This document shows, piece after piece, positions 40,701 to 55,700 of a stretch of DNA of 64,000 nucleotides; within the stretch, counting starts at the first letter, position 1, and every line of letters begins with the position of its first letter. A program made the translations under genes and the position numbers. A model generated the notes under the pieces. That model had not been told where the DNA came from, made no database searches, and saw only the letters and a program-made list of their open reading frames with translations. Origin of the DNA: Macrosoma leucophasiata (taxonomy: Eukaryota > Arthropoda > Insecta > Lepidoptera > Hedylidae); NCBI GenBank assembly GCA_036365455.1, contig JAWQUS010000017.1, positions 6,076,001 through 6,140,000 on the forward strand, written 5' to 3'.

Positions 40701-43700
40701 TGCATATCTTGTGTTCCAATATTATTTTTATGGCAACGAGTTATCTGGTTATTATATCCATGGACATTACAAAATTTGATATTTTAAATCAACTCGTAGG
40801 AGAATTGCAATGACGAACCTCGTGGACGCAGAATTTTTTCGGTCATTGCCCGTGGTACACCTACTTAGTCCACCTGGGTGATCCACGGGTAAAATTTTCT
40901 ACCCGTGGTACACCTGTTATGAATTGGTTGTACCAGGGGTAATTACATCTTTCCGTTGTCCACCTAAGTTCACCTACATGTTCCAAGGGAAATATATTTT
41001 TCCCGTGGTCCACCTGTATCAGTGTTAGTGTAGAATGTACTTTTACATTGTTAATAACATGTTTGTCGGGTTGTGAACGCGTGTGCTAGAAACATAATCT
41101 ATAATTTAAAATTATTTTAAAATTAAAAAAACGCCTCCATAAAAAAACTATAAAGATATAAAACACTAAAAAGCGAAAAATAAACTCAATTAGATAATTT
41201 CATTTTAAGGGAAAAACACGTCACCTATTAATTATATTATGACAATTACTTTAATATGGGCTACGTACCTCACCGTACTTCACTCATAGGTTTGAAGTCG
41301 GTGCCAAGCCAAATAAAAATTTTAGAGCCTATTTCACTGCGTTTCCGCTAAAAGCCGCATTTGGTAGCTTAATACTACTAGTAGGTACCACAACAACACA
41401 ACATTAGTCCGAACGCGCGGGCCGCACTATTGGCTTGGCACCGACTTCAATGTAAAGTAGGTAAGTACGTAGCCCATATTAAAGTAATTGTCTTATTATA
41501 ATTAATAGGTTACGTGTTTTTTCCCCCCTTATCTAATTGAGTAAATTTTTCGCTTTTTAGTGTTTTTTGTGCATTTATTAATTTTTTTTGCTTTTGTGGT
41601 GTTGTAAATAGTTCAAACATAAGTTACGAGTAGGTGGTGGATGATGGGGAGGCCATGCGTAAATTCATCACGTATGAGAAAGCGTCGAGTGGAGAAGTCT
41701 CAAAATGAGCTCCTGAAGTCAGAAAAATAAATAGATGACAAGGTGACAATGGGACCACCCTATCAAACAAAAAAAATTTCCAAATCGACCTACACAAAAA
41801 AAATCCAACCTACAGGCGTTTCCGAATTATCGCGGTTTATAATAACATTGTTTAAACAAGCGTGTAACTATTATTAGTATTATGACAGTATTATTAAGTA
41901 GGTATTTCAACAACGAAGGTACCATACCATATGTAGTCTTCATCGTCAGTTCCACTTCATCAAATTGTGCTTTCCGAAAGCAAACACACGGAACATTATT
42001 AATATAAAAAAATACCGAAAACCTTTCAAGTGAGCTATGAAATTTAAAGAGTTCCCTCTTTTTTTCCAGGATTCCATCATCACATATTGACATGGTTACA
42101 ATGAGACCACCTGTGAGGTGGCGATACCTTTCAAACAAAAAAAAATATATCCAAATCGGTAAAGGCGTTTTCAAATAATCGGTGAACTTACATTTAAAAA
42201 AAATCCATCGAATTGTTAACCTTCTCTTTTTTTCGAAGTCGGTTAAAATAAATTCCTCCTTTTTTCCAAGTCGGTTAAAACTCAGAAAGAAATTAAACTT
42301 GGACGTTTTTTATTTGTATCAATTAGTCTTTTCTTCACAAAAAAATCACTTGAAAATTGTTAGGTGGACCATGGGCAATACATTCCGCTGAATTATTTAG
42401 CAGGTAGCCGGAAGTAAAATTTACCCCTGGTACACCTAACTCACAAGAGGTGTACCATGGGCAGAAAATTTTACCTTTGGTTCACCCAGGTGGACTAATT
42501 AGATGTACCACGGGCAATACTAGTGATTTATGGGACATATCTGTAAAAATTGTACACTCAGTAATAGACATAATCGCACCATATTTATCGACTATGTTTA
42601 ACAACAGTATTGTAAGTGGTGTGTTTCCTGATTTAATGAAAAATAGTAAAGTTATTCCATTATTCAAATCCGGTAGTACAAGTGACCCCACAAATTTCAG
42701 ACCCATTTCTGTGCTACCCATTTTAAGTAAAATTTTTGAAAGGCTCATTTTAAATCAATTACTTTCACACTTCAATCGTCATAAACTTTTACATGTAAAA
42801 CAATTTGGATTTACCAAGGGTCGTTCAACTACTGATGCAGGTGTTGAACTTGTCAAATACATTTTTGAAGCTTGGGAAGAATCACAGGATGCTCTAGGGG
42901 TATTCTGTGACTTATCCAAAGCATTTGATTGCGTCCAGCATGAAACATTGGTCAGAAAATTATACGAGTACCAGTACGGAATTCGAGATACCGCTCTCGA
43001 ACTTATGACTTCATATTTAAGCTCGAGAACCATGTATATTGATATAAACGGAACGAGATCTCCGGGCACTTTGATGGATATGGGGGTCCCGCAAGGCTCA
43101 ATTCTGGGTCCATTCCTGTTTTTATTTTATATTAATGACTTGCCATACATTGTTAACGATAATCAAGAAATGATATTATTTGCAGATGATACCTCTCTCA
43201 TATTCAAACAGGAATGGACCTGGATGGAGGAACAGTATTATCAGAGTCCGGTTAGGGCAGGATAATGCTGCCCCCACCCGGACCACTTAAGTCATCAGAT
43301 GTCTTAAAACGCCTGGGGCGAGGGATTCACGGGCACACGTTCGGCCCTAAGGGAGCAGAAGCATCAAAGGAGATTGACCCTCAGCCTCTATCCGTTAGGC
43401 ACTATTGCAGGAATGGTAAAACGTCTACATAAATACAGACCTGAAGTTGTTTTTCTTTTGATAGTTATGTAAATTATTCATAAAGGGAATAATAACGAAA
43501 TGAAAAACCTATTTCATCGAAACAAATAGCAATGAGACCTTAAACAGCCGAATGAAAAATGTACCGAAATAATATTTCCACGAAAACAAATTTGTCTAGG
43601 TTATGTTAATGATTGCGCATAAATAAACTGTCTAGAATTCTAAGCTTTGGGTTTTCGTGACGTTGAATTCTTTATGATTTATTGTGACGATTATTACAGA

Positions 43701-46700
43701 AAAATGGGTTTAGCTTCAATAAATATAAGTGGTTAGAAGATTTATTAATTAGCCAAGATGATAATAATGGCAGTGCTCCATTTACACAAATTTGCTATAA
43801 AACATGACAGTGGTTCAAATTGTCTTTAGGCTCAACCCTCTCTAAAAGATACTAAAAAATATTTTTTTTTTGGTTAACCATTTTTTTTAAATAGAATAAG
43901 GCACCTCATCTATATTATAATAGTTCACATTGACGGTAAATAGGTACTGCTGCTTAAAGATGACGAATGTCCTTAGAGTTTACAAGATCAGCGTCGAATT
44001 TAGTATATAGTTAGAATGGTATTTGCCAGCCGGGGCCTAGCCTACTCGCGGGTCTGACGGTCTGACTTGCGGGTCTTGCCACAAGCATCTATCTTAGGCC
44101 CCTGCCCACTAACCAGTCTTATGTTCAGAGCGTGTAAGTAGCCATCAGACTACCTGGGCTCTGGATGGACCACCGTCACGGGAGCCAGGCGCGCCCACGC
44201 CCGAGGAGGTATAAAAGACATTCTGTCCCGTACAGCCAATATAATGGTTATGAAATCATTCATTAAGCTTTGTACTTACTTACTTTTATATGTACCCACT
44301 AGCTGTTGATTGTTCAGTACCTATCTACCCGGACGAAGTCGTGGGCGCAGCTAGTATAAAAGTAGCCTATGTTACTCCTTACTACTCGTACATAAGCTTT
44401 CTGCTAGTGAAAGTCCAGTCGAAATCCGTTAAGTCGTTCCTGAGATTAGCCCCGCCAAACAGACAGACAGACAGACAAAAATTGTAAAAAATGTTGTTTT
44501 GGTATATGTACCGTGTATACATACATACATATGCATTTAGTAAAAAGCGGTTATTTTAATATTATAAACAGACACTCCAATTTTATCTATTTGTATAGAT
44601 ATAGGTATAGAGAAGTTGTAAGTAGCTACTTCAGTGGACTCCATCTCCACTTTCTCGTTCAGGACATAAAACGTGACTGTTCTGGCTAAATAAAAAGCAA
44701 AATAAATAGAAAGCCAAGAACAAAACAGGATCATGAAGAAAGAAAACAAACATTCGTATATTAAATTCCTTCCATTTAACCCGACCGGTGAGAAATGGCG
44801 TGAAAAGCCATGTTGCGTTAAAACGAATCTCGACAGTCATGGCGACTTTAATATTCATGTCATGTGCCTTACATCGCCGAGGTTTTATGAAGAGTCTTTT
44901 AAAACTAGCTCGTTAAATTACCTTAGTATGAGAAGATGCAAGATTGCTTAACAATTTCCGGTAAAGCTTTGGTTCATAATTGACAGTTTTTAATTCAAAA
45001 AGTTTCATGCAGAACGATGTGTAGGGGGTTATTAGTAAATACATCTTAAGTGCATCTGATATTGGCGTATCTTAATGACCCATACGAAATATTGCAGAGG
45101 AAAAAACTATAAATAACATTTAATTCTAAGCTCGGACATTACAAACATCGAATTGTTGCTCAATAAAATCCTTGGTCAATGAGGATTATCGGATCAAGAA
45201 CAGTTAACAGTGTTCCTTTCAAATAATTTATCTGTTCAGTGATATTTATCAAGAAAAAATCGTTGGTAAAATCATGTTTCAGTCCACCACTTTATACTTT
45301 TTATCTGTATTTATTTATTTAAGAAACTTCTCTATTTCCATCACATCACAGTTTAATTCAATCCACAAAGACGTGTTGCTTCCAGTGATGTTTATTTGAT
45401 CTGGACTAACATTTGCTCGGGTTTACGTGTTGGATCGGACGTTTTTGTTTGTTCCCCGACTTACAGTATCTTAGATCGCTCCGACTGCGATTTCTTTTAT
45501 TGACGATATTTTATATCGTGTGTGTTTACGCAATGAAACCTTGTTTGTGACGCGTTCGTTTCAATTTTTACTTCAGTTTCAGTGATATTGAGAAAATATC
45601 TTTATTGTTTTGAAATAATTATCATCTCAAGTAAACTTGGAGTCAAATAAAACTTGGTTTTTTTATTTGAATTTATAACCAAACAGTAATAAATTAGGCG
45701 TAACCTTACCTTTTTGTAATGATAAAATCGAAATTACATTAATAATAACATACATCTTAGAAAATTGTGAAATATTGAACTTTTTATAGTAAATAAATAC
45801 CACATGCTTGTAAAACAATACTCGAATAAGAAAAATGAAGATAAGCAATTCACTAAACTTACAAATCAACGTAGATGTGAAGTAACCGTAGACTGTTATA
45901 TCTATTATATTATTTTTCATAGATATTCATTCTGATTTACACTTTCAGGGACAGTAAACGTCTACAGACGTTATAACAATAATACTGTTATTGTGTCTCG
46001 TATACGGTCCGGCAAAAAGTTGAAGAAACTTTTTTAATCATCACACCACAATTTTATTTCAATCTACAAAGACGTGTTGCTTCCAGTGATGTTTATTTGA
46101 TCTGGACAAACATTTGCTCGGGTTTACGTGTTGGATCGGACGTTTTGTTTGTCCCCCGACTTACAGTATCTTAGTTCACTCCAACTGTGATTTCTTTTAT
46201 TGACTTTGTACCGATACATTATTTTATATCGTGTGTGTTTACGCGATAAAACCTTGTTTTTCACGCGTCTGTTTCAACAACTACTTCAGTTACATATAAC
46301 AGAAGATTCGGCGACGAGATGTGATGACCCCTCTGCCCACTAGTGGAAGAACTTTTTTCTAGTGGAAGAAAATTCTTCCACTAATCCGTATGCCAAGCGT
46401 GGCGATTGCAGTATATCTTGCATGTTGGGGAGTATTTGGTACGTTCTTACGCTTGAAATGATGAAGATGATGACATAGGACAAGATGTAACTAGCGAATC
46501 GTGGGTGTTGGTGTGTATGTAAGCATTTACCTCTACTTACCCCTTTGTTAATAACAGGCGTAACATAAATGTTAATACTTTTACACAGGATATGGGTCAA
46601 ATGGCTGCGCATAAGAATGAATCTTAATTAGCTTATGTCAAATATGTGTAATGCATGATGCTGGTATTCGACTAAAACCTTTTCCAAAAATGAATATTAT

Positions 46701-49700
46701 ATGAAAAATAATATAACACACAAAACACTTTACATCAACCACCTAAACAGGCAGACGTTGCATGAATATGTAAAAACAATTTGGATAGTACCACTACAGC
46801 ATAAGGGTCATAGCTTACTAGAGCCATCCGGCACCCGATCAGCGCCCGACCGCCTCGCTCGACTCAACTCTGCTCCGTATCGCCTCGACCACAAGCCAAG
46901 TCACCGCGCGGGCGGCGCGCGGTCCACGCGCGGACCACCCGGTGACCACCAGCTTGTCTTGCGTTGACTTTACCAACTCGCTATTCGCAAGTGGACCGCG
47001 CGCGGTTCGCCAATGTTTCACAAGTACGTCGCGTCGTTCTCCCGTGAACCACCCGTCGACCACCCGTTGACAACGGATGGACGCTGTAAAACGAGGCGGT
47101 GCTGGTCGGATGCCGGGTGGCTGCAGTGAGCTATGACCCAAAGACATCAAGAGCAAGACAAAATGTTTAGGTACTGTTTCCACAGAATACTGAATAGTGC
47201 AGATACGGAAAATTCACTACGTAAAAACGTTGAAATGAATGTCAATTCCTGAGAGGACTTAATAATATTCAATTTAGATTGTACAGTGTCTAAACCAGAG
47301 GCGTAGCTAGGCTTGGGTGTATCACCCAACATCTAATTGTGGTGTATAAAGTATCTTATAAACATCTCCCAGGGGCTAGCTAACTCTAAGCAAAAAAATA
47401 TCTAAATCGTTTAGCGGCATGCAAGCACCGATTCTTTTTTGCATTATCTATCATCAGTGCCGGATAAAGCCGGTGCGGGGCCCGTAGCAAATGTGACCAT
47501 GGGGCCCTAGAGTTACATTGCCTACTGAAATTTAGGATGTAAATAAAACAACATTTACGAAAAGGAATCGAAAACAAATTTAGGGGATTCCCCCTGTAAG
47601 TATTGTGGTATTGCCAACTTGCAACAAAATAATATAGGTACCTATATAATTAGTGGTCAACGCTCCCTTTGAGAATAGCTAAGGTGTATTACATATTTGT
47701 GTTTTTTTTTTGGGCACAGGCGCGGGGCCCCCAATGGCCGCGGGGCCCGAAGCATTTGCTACTCCTGCTATATGGCTAATCCGGCACTGTCTATCAATAT
47801 TGAAACGGTTAGGTTATGTACGCTTTTGAGTTTATAGTTTAGAGCTTTTAGATGATTCTATGCTCGCCTGTACATTGTAATTGTATACCAAAATTGTTGA
47901 TTTTGCTAAGTCTCTGACTACATACTTATTACATAACTAAAAAGTAACCTATTGCATTATGAGTAACTTACTTGCTTTACTTTAACGAAAAAAGATTAAT
48001 GGCTTCACCAGGGTCGTCAAGATCAAGATTGGTAACAAATTCTACACCAGCTGAAATTCTATTACCAAATATCGCATTACACTGTGTCCATAATAATTAA
48101 TTTACTCAGTCTCGATTTTCCAAAAACAAATAGGACTGGCAATGACAAAATAAAATGTAACTTGAGACGCCACCATTTTCCACGAGAGAGATTCTTGCGT
48201 GATTTTTGTTAATTCAGTCTACATTGCTGATTACATATTTACAAAAATAAAACGAGATTTTTCTGAATAGGGGCAATGTGACTGATTTCCATCATAGTTT
48301 TTGTGATATAATCTTACAGACTTTCACGTGAATATGCCTTTCAAGTGGAAAGCGTTAATGGACATTTGAAACAGTATAGGAATCGCTAAAGCGTTGCCAG
48401 AACTGACGAATTCTTTCGAGATTCGTTTAAAAAATATGGAGGAATAAAATATTTTGCATCATGAAAAAATACCTAAATATTTTATAGCGTAGAGAATATG
48501 AAATTAAATTGATAATTATTAATACTTGTTTGTTATTAACGCCAACATAATCGTTGCAGTTACCATGTCTGTCGATTCCTTCAACTTTAACTTTATAGTT
48601 TAACAATCCTTATTTCAAAAGCACCCCAACAAAATCTTATAAGATTTTTAATTATTACAATAGTCGCTTTGAAATTTTCATATTTAGAGCATTTAACTCA
48701 CCTGTTTGCCTTATTATTTAAAATTAAGTAAGAACCTTCAATGTATGACGAACAAGTCGAAGTAATCGTCACGAACATTTTATTTGTCGCATATACAAAA
48801 ACGGAGGTTTCCTTGTCACTGCCGATTTGTTTAATATCTTGTAAATCTCTACGCCTGTTCGTATTCCGTTGAATTCGTGTTGTTCCCGTTTACTAGTCTC
48901 GCCTTTGTTTGGTTATAAGCAAACTGTTTGCATGTGAATCTTGTAAAATATTACAGTTCTTTAAGTATATTATAATTTGAGTTTAAGAGTTAGTTTTTTT
49001 TTCTTACCAAATAGGGTATTTTGTTCTTACCCAGTAAGCTTGTACTGTAGATATCTACTTATTTAACATCGATGTAAACAGATACCTCGCTTGTAATTTT
49101 ATACGTATACATGAATCTTCACAGGGTAGGCAGAAAGTGCGGAGCGTCAGTGCCATTTAATACGTAAACTAATTAAGCTTATAATGCTTTCATAACTTAT
49201 AATGCTTTCATAAAATTTTAATTCATATTTTAAAACCAAGATTAATTTTATGATTGATGATTTCACCTAATCTGTTCACCTAATTCGTTTAGCGATTCTG
49301 TCAGATCAACTCTTCGTATGAAAAATTTACCTGGAAGGACATTTTTACGGTTGGCCTTTTATTTGTCACCATTCGGATTCCTTTCAGGTCGTAACTTTTA
49401 CTGGGTTCCTAGTTGACTGTCTTTATTTCATGTTGGGCCTTAGATCCTTCGCTAAAATTCTTCTGCATTTAATTTTTCCTCAATTTACAAAGTCTCTTTG
49501 TAGCACAACTCTAAATTTTGATTAAATATATTTTTTGTAGACAAATAAATAAACATCAAGTAATTATATGCTAGCTAACTGATAGATGTATAATAATTGG
49601 CAGGTATCAAAATCACAACATAGAGCAATGTTTACCTTCTGACACTAAATAGATAAGTAAACCAAAATATCTAAATATCGTAGTGTATAAAAACCTTTCA

Positions 49701-52700
49701 TTTATCAATAGCTTCTCTCTTCCTACTTATGACAGCTGATAGAAGTCCACTGCTGGAAAAAACCTTCCCAAAAATGCTCAAACTAGTGTTGTGCGGGGAT
49801 ATGTGTTTATATGCAAATATTTATAAATCCTGTACGTTCAAATTATCTTTATTCTATCTTTATTCTATTTTAATTCTATTTAATAATATATGTATTAAAT
49901 CTAAGGCTAAAAAGAGCAACACGCTGAGTTTGTTTGGTAGCGGAGTTCTTCTCAGTAGTGCATGCACTTGGAACTTTGCTAAGTGAATGACTATGATAAT
50001 GACGAACAGATTCACTATAGGTAGCTTGTAAACCGACAATTCAAAAGTGTCCTTGAAGACCAATTTGAAATAAATGATTTGAATTTTGAACTTTTGCCCA
50101 CGCTTGGCATGCGGGTTGGCGAAAGCACTGGGGGGCGAGTTAATTTTTATTGCGGAAAGCCACTCCGTATTATGGTATTTACATAGTCACCTTATTGGAA
50201 TAGGTTGACCGTCATTGTTTGATTGACTAACCGCACTAGCGGGAGAATTTTACTCAATTAGCGAAGGGGAAGGGTAACAACAACTTAACAATTGTCAAGC
50301 GTTCGATGATGCTCCAATGTCAATTGCTATGCTAATCTTTTTATTTTATGTATTCTAAATATATTTAAAATACATAAATAAAAAGGGGGGGGGGGTGTAT
50401 ACAGTCCACATCATGTGGGATCTTAACAGTGAGATAAAGTATGGCTGATCACATAATGTAAACTTCACAGATTTAAATGATTATCGTGTATGAGGTAACA
50501 GAGCAACAGACGCCATTATTTTTCTTCAAATTAAAGGCTATGTTGCATCTACCGCAGCAGCGCTACCAAATTAGTGCCAGCACTACAAATCATCGATTGA
50601 ATAGGCACTTAATCCAAATGGACAAAATACTGGTGGTAGAGCTCCAGTGACGGAGCTCGCGGGCGTAGGCACCACCGCATTACCTGATTTACTTGCCGCT
50701 AAATGGTAGTGTTCAGCACTATCGTGTTCCGGTCAGGTGGTAATGTACGGCCCTGTAATTTCCGGCACAGAGGCATAACACCTTAGGCCTCAGGAGTGGT
50801 AACGCATTTGCATTTTGACCTTGGCCTTTGTGTGGGTGTCTATAGGCTGCAGTCATCACTTAACATCAATGTGAACTGCATGCTTGTTTGCCACTTCATT
50901 ACATAAAAAAAAAAAAAAAAAATAGTAAAGTACCAAAGTTAGAAGGCTTCACAAATAGGTAACAAAATACTGTCTCATTATTTTATCAGTCTCTTACTCT
51001 CGTTCCGCCACCTTGAAATTATGCCTTTCATATTAATCTACGTCTATCTAGAGCAAGTTTGAGTAATGAGAGTCATCCCGGCATCGGATAGAGGCTAATT
51101 AAAACTCGACAAGTTGCAACAAGCCTTCTCAGATACTCCAAGCTCCAGATGTCTGGAATGTCTTTACATTCTACAGTTTGTGATGTACTTTGGTTAATTT
51201 GGACGGTTAAGTTGGCTGCGGAAGTGAACATTTTGAATTCAAATGAAATTTAGAATGTAGTGTGGAATGAGAATTATTCCACTGAGAATTTTGTTGGGTT
51301 CTATATTCTGTGTACACAAAGGTCTTTATACTCGTATTACGTAGGTATGATAACTAAATTAGTTGAAATTGTGCTTTATGTTAACCAAGATGAGGAAAGT
51401 CGTTTAATAATATTAAGTAGGTATTTGCTAAAATAGTTTTAATTGTTCCCGTGGAATCCATTGGTAGAACCAATTCTATGCAAATATAATGTAGAGGTTA
51501 GTATTTGTAATGGCTTTACAATTTACGGACATTGTCATATTTAATAGTATAGTGAAGGTTGTCTCAAAAGATATTTTCTTTGGAGCACGAAATAAATAAA
51601 TGCTATCTTTTATAAAGTAATAAAATGCAACTTTTGCTAGTAGTAGAGTTCCAGTGCTCGAGGCGTAGGCACCACCGCATTATCTATCTGCCGACAAATG
51701 GTAGTGTTCAGTCCTACTGTATTCCGGTTAGATGGTAATGTATGGCCTCGTAATAACTATCACAGAGACATAACAACTTAGATCTCAGGGGTGGCAATGC
51801 GTCTGCATTTTGACCTCTCGTATTCGTGTGGTATTTCGTATGTCTATAGGCTGCAGTCATCACTTAACATGCATGTGACCAGCATGATTGATTGACACTT
51901 TCGTTACATAAAAAAATAGGCTTCAGTAGATAGATAGACCATAAATGTAAAGAGCCCATCAATCGCATTTGGAAAGTTCCTTATATCCTATAACACAAGT
52001 ATACATTTACCCTTCAATTTGCAATTCAAAAAACAGTGGCAAGTACAATCAAGGAATACCCCAAGGAATCCCACCCGCAGTTGTCTTCGAAAACAAAGAC
52101 GGTGCAATGGCGTTCGTTCTTTTTTCCCGTAACTTTCTTAAAAGACAGTCGTCCGGGTAAATCAGCACGCCCTGAATAAATAATATCACACATTCTCTCT
52201 CTTATGTTGGAAACACACGGCTTGTATCACAATCAGAATCGCTACCGGTTTTGAGCAATCAAATTTTAACTTTACTGGTGGTGGACCACTGATACAACTC
52301 GAGGGTGATGGCACGACTGCATCTATCTATCTAGTCTATCTGCCCCTAAATTCCACTGTTAAGTTCAGTATGGTGTTCCAATTAAAAAGGTTCATGGTTG
52401 TAAATTGCAGTACTGTAATTGTATATACCGCTGTAATACTTAACTGCCTCAGTAGCCTAGTGGTTGCAGGCCACTACTACTACGCTGGAGGTCCTGGGTT
52501 CGATTTCCGTGTCGGAGCCTATCAGAGACAACGGTTTAAAATCCCTTATCTCTGGTTCTATTGGGATTTTTCCATTTTTTGGAAGTTTCCCAGTACCTCG
52601 GAGTTTGGTAATGTGCCCGGAGTTGGCAACAGGCTCGCCACCTGTTACATGGACCGAAAAACGTAACCGACGAATCGTGGGTGTTTGCATGTATGCATTT

Positions 52701-55700
52701 ACCTCGGCTACCCCTTCGCATTTACCTCTGGCTACCCCTTCGGTGATTACAGACATTCAATTACGTTTTTTTTAATACAATACGGCTAGCCGTTTGGAAA
52801 ATCATGGTCATTTTGTATAGCGGCGGATCAACGATTAGCCTGGCTGTCGTTGCGATACCTTCTACAATAGGTATGGCGACTCATGTTCAGTCTCATTGTA
52901 CTTACTTTCTATATAACATCATCGAACGATATATATCATCGAACTACCCAATCAGTATCGTTAAGTATTACTAGTGGCATTCGGTCCTTCGGTAGGTAAA
53001 AACTTACCAACTACGGAGGCATGGCGGCCTCCTTAGCATTAGAAAAGTTCAATTCACCTTCAATTTCAAATTATTTTTTTCATTCACTCACAATTTGCAA
53101 TTCAAGAATCAGTGGCGATTACCATCAAGAAATACCCAAAGGAATTCCATCTGCAGTTGTCCTCGAAAACAAAGTTGGTGTAATGGTTCGTTCTTCTTGC
53201 CGTAACTGGCTTAAAAGACAGTCGTCCGGGTAAATCAGCACGACCTGAATGAATAATATCACACATTCTCTCTCTTATGTTGGAAACATAAGGCGGATAT
53301 ATCAGTTGAAATTGCTACCACACCGCGGACACTCCGCCAAAATTCAGATCAGTGTATTTACACGTGCACCTGTGTGCGTAGCACGTAGAAAATACCAACC
53401 GTCGCCCATAAGACGGAAGGAGGTTGGGTGATGCGGGGAAATCGGACGGGACGTCGAAGTGTCCATTCTACGAGTATACGTAGTATGATTAAATATTCTC
53501 TGCCACTACTACATTTATAAATGTCCAGGTTTAAAATTAGGTGCGGGCTCGGCCAAACTTGGATTATTTATTTTGTCAAGTTGTTTTTTGGTAGAGTTCC
53601 AGTGTAGTTCTCGAGGGCGTAGGCACCACCGCATTACCTAATCTATCTGCCGACAAATGGTCTACCTGGATCAGACTTGACTATCGCGTTTGGTTAGATG
53701 GTAATGTATGACCTCGTAATAACAACTATCACCGAAACACAACAACTTAGGTTACAGGGGTGGCAACGCATCTGCATTTTGAACTCTGGTTTTTGCGTAG
53801 ATGTCTATAGGCTGCAATCATCATCATATCAGCCATTGGACGTCTTTTTTTTTTATGTAATCGGCGTGGCAAACAAGCATGCAGTTCACATTGATGTTAA
53901 GTGATGACTGCAGCCTATAGACACCCACATGAAGACCAAGGTCAAAATGCAGATGCGTTACCACTCCTGAGGCCTAAGGTGTTATGCCTCTGTGCCGGAA
54001 ATTACTACTACCACCTACTGCTGAACATAGGCTTCCCCCTATGACCTCCATGCCGATCGATCGGAAGTGACGTGCATCCAGCGGGTACCTGTAGCCTAGC
54101 CTTGACTAGGTCGTCGGTCCATCTTGCAGGTGGACGCTGCGCTTGCCGATACGCAATCATCACTTGACATCAATGTGAGCTGCATGCTTGTTTGCCGCCT
54201 TTCTTACATAAATAAAAAAGCGGCCACGCTCAACATCGTATGTTATCAAAACTGTATGGGTGCCGAGTAAGTAAACAAGATAGAATGAAATGGCTACATT
54301 AAATTATTATGTAACGTCGAGCCCCTAAGACCCTTCTCGAAAGGTTTGGGGAGTCGAATCTTATTACCTCACCTTAAAATATTTCTGCCAAAGTCGGTTA
54401 CGACGACTTGTAATACTGGAGATTTAAAGAAATCCGATAGTTTGTGGAGCGTCTCAATTATGTTAACGTTTAACGTTTTAAATGTGGATCGGTTCTTTAG
54501 ATGCACTTAAGTTAATTTACTATTTTCATCAAATTAATGATAGTCTTTGAAAATGTCATGCTAAATCCTTAAAATATACAAATAAAACATTCTTAAACAT
54601 GTTTGAAAAAAAATCTCTGCCAAGGCGAGCCAAGCGAAATGCAAGGGCACTAACTAGATACCTTTACTCGAAACGCTTTGGTTTTTTTTTAATCTATATT
54701 ACTTGTATTTGGATTACCTCAGGCATTTAACCCATTTGATTTCAACTGTGTCTTTACCAATATTGGCCTACTAATCCATGAGAGATAATTCTATATCTCT
54801 AAGTGATGACTGCAAACAAAGACCAGAGGTCAAAATGCAGATAGGTAAAACTGTACCATCAGTAAAAGAGTTTTTAGATAAGTGTCAAAATCTAAATTTG
54901 GTCTTTAATCTACAGCTATCTACTTGTTATTTCATACTCAAACGCCATTTAATATTACTTCCAGTACTCCAAATAAAAAAGTTTTATAACAACGCATTGA
55001 ATAAACATTTTACAATATCTCGCAAATTCTCACTGAAAAGGAAGCTGCGGAAATCTATAGAAACGATAGTCCAACGGATAGTACATCCCACCCGGAATTG
55101 TACGGGTACCAGTTAAAAAGAATGTTTTATTTTAAAGCTTTTAGGGAACCTGCTTTTATAGAGCTGGTTCTCTTAGTACAGTACAGTAAGTACAGTGTTG
55201 CTATTCAATATAGGTGTACAGTTTTGTGTGGTAATCAAGGTGGCTATTAAGCAGATAAGGTATTGCATTACATAAAATGTTCAATGTCAATTTTAGTCAC
55301 ATATTTACCCTATATTTACGTATTATTACTCACATGTATTTGCAATAATTCAACTACCAGAACTTTTTTTTTAATTTGAAAAAAGTAAAGTTCTTTGAAG
55401 AAAAACACGTGTAATAAAATTTTTAACAGCATCTTGAAATGGTACGCAAAATATTAACTGTCAAAAGTACTTGTTTTATATTTACCTATTTTATCGCTCA
55501 CATACCGGTTTGCAATATTTCACAATGTTACTATTCAATTTGCATGTATAGTTTAAACGTTTTCGCGAGCTTCAAACATGGTAGAAATTATATTTGCGGA
55601 TTTTCTCACGTATACACCACCTACTCCCATCTTCTCGTCGCGGCCACGGTAGCTTTAAAGCGACCGAAACGTCGGGTTATGGAAGAAGTTGGGAGTAGTG

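Noticed and set aside
43216..43440. GC-richer sequence after the RT fragment as LINE 3' coding region
   Set aside because: No RNase H or zinc-knuckle motif and frames close quickly; left unassigned.
44733..44951. Open frames on both strands as channel exon
   Set aside because: Neither gives K2P motifs in the phase required after exon 1, and the 57155 exon fits better.
52440..52520. tRNA-like heads of SINE-B, -C and -D as tRNA genes
   Set aside because: Dispersed in many copies with SINE bodies and without proper cloverleaf arms; they are SINE promoters.
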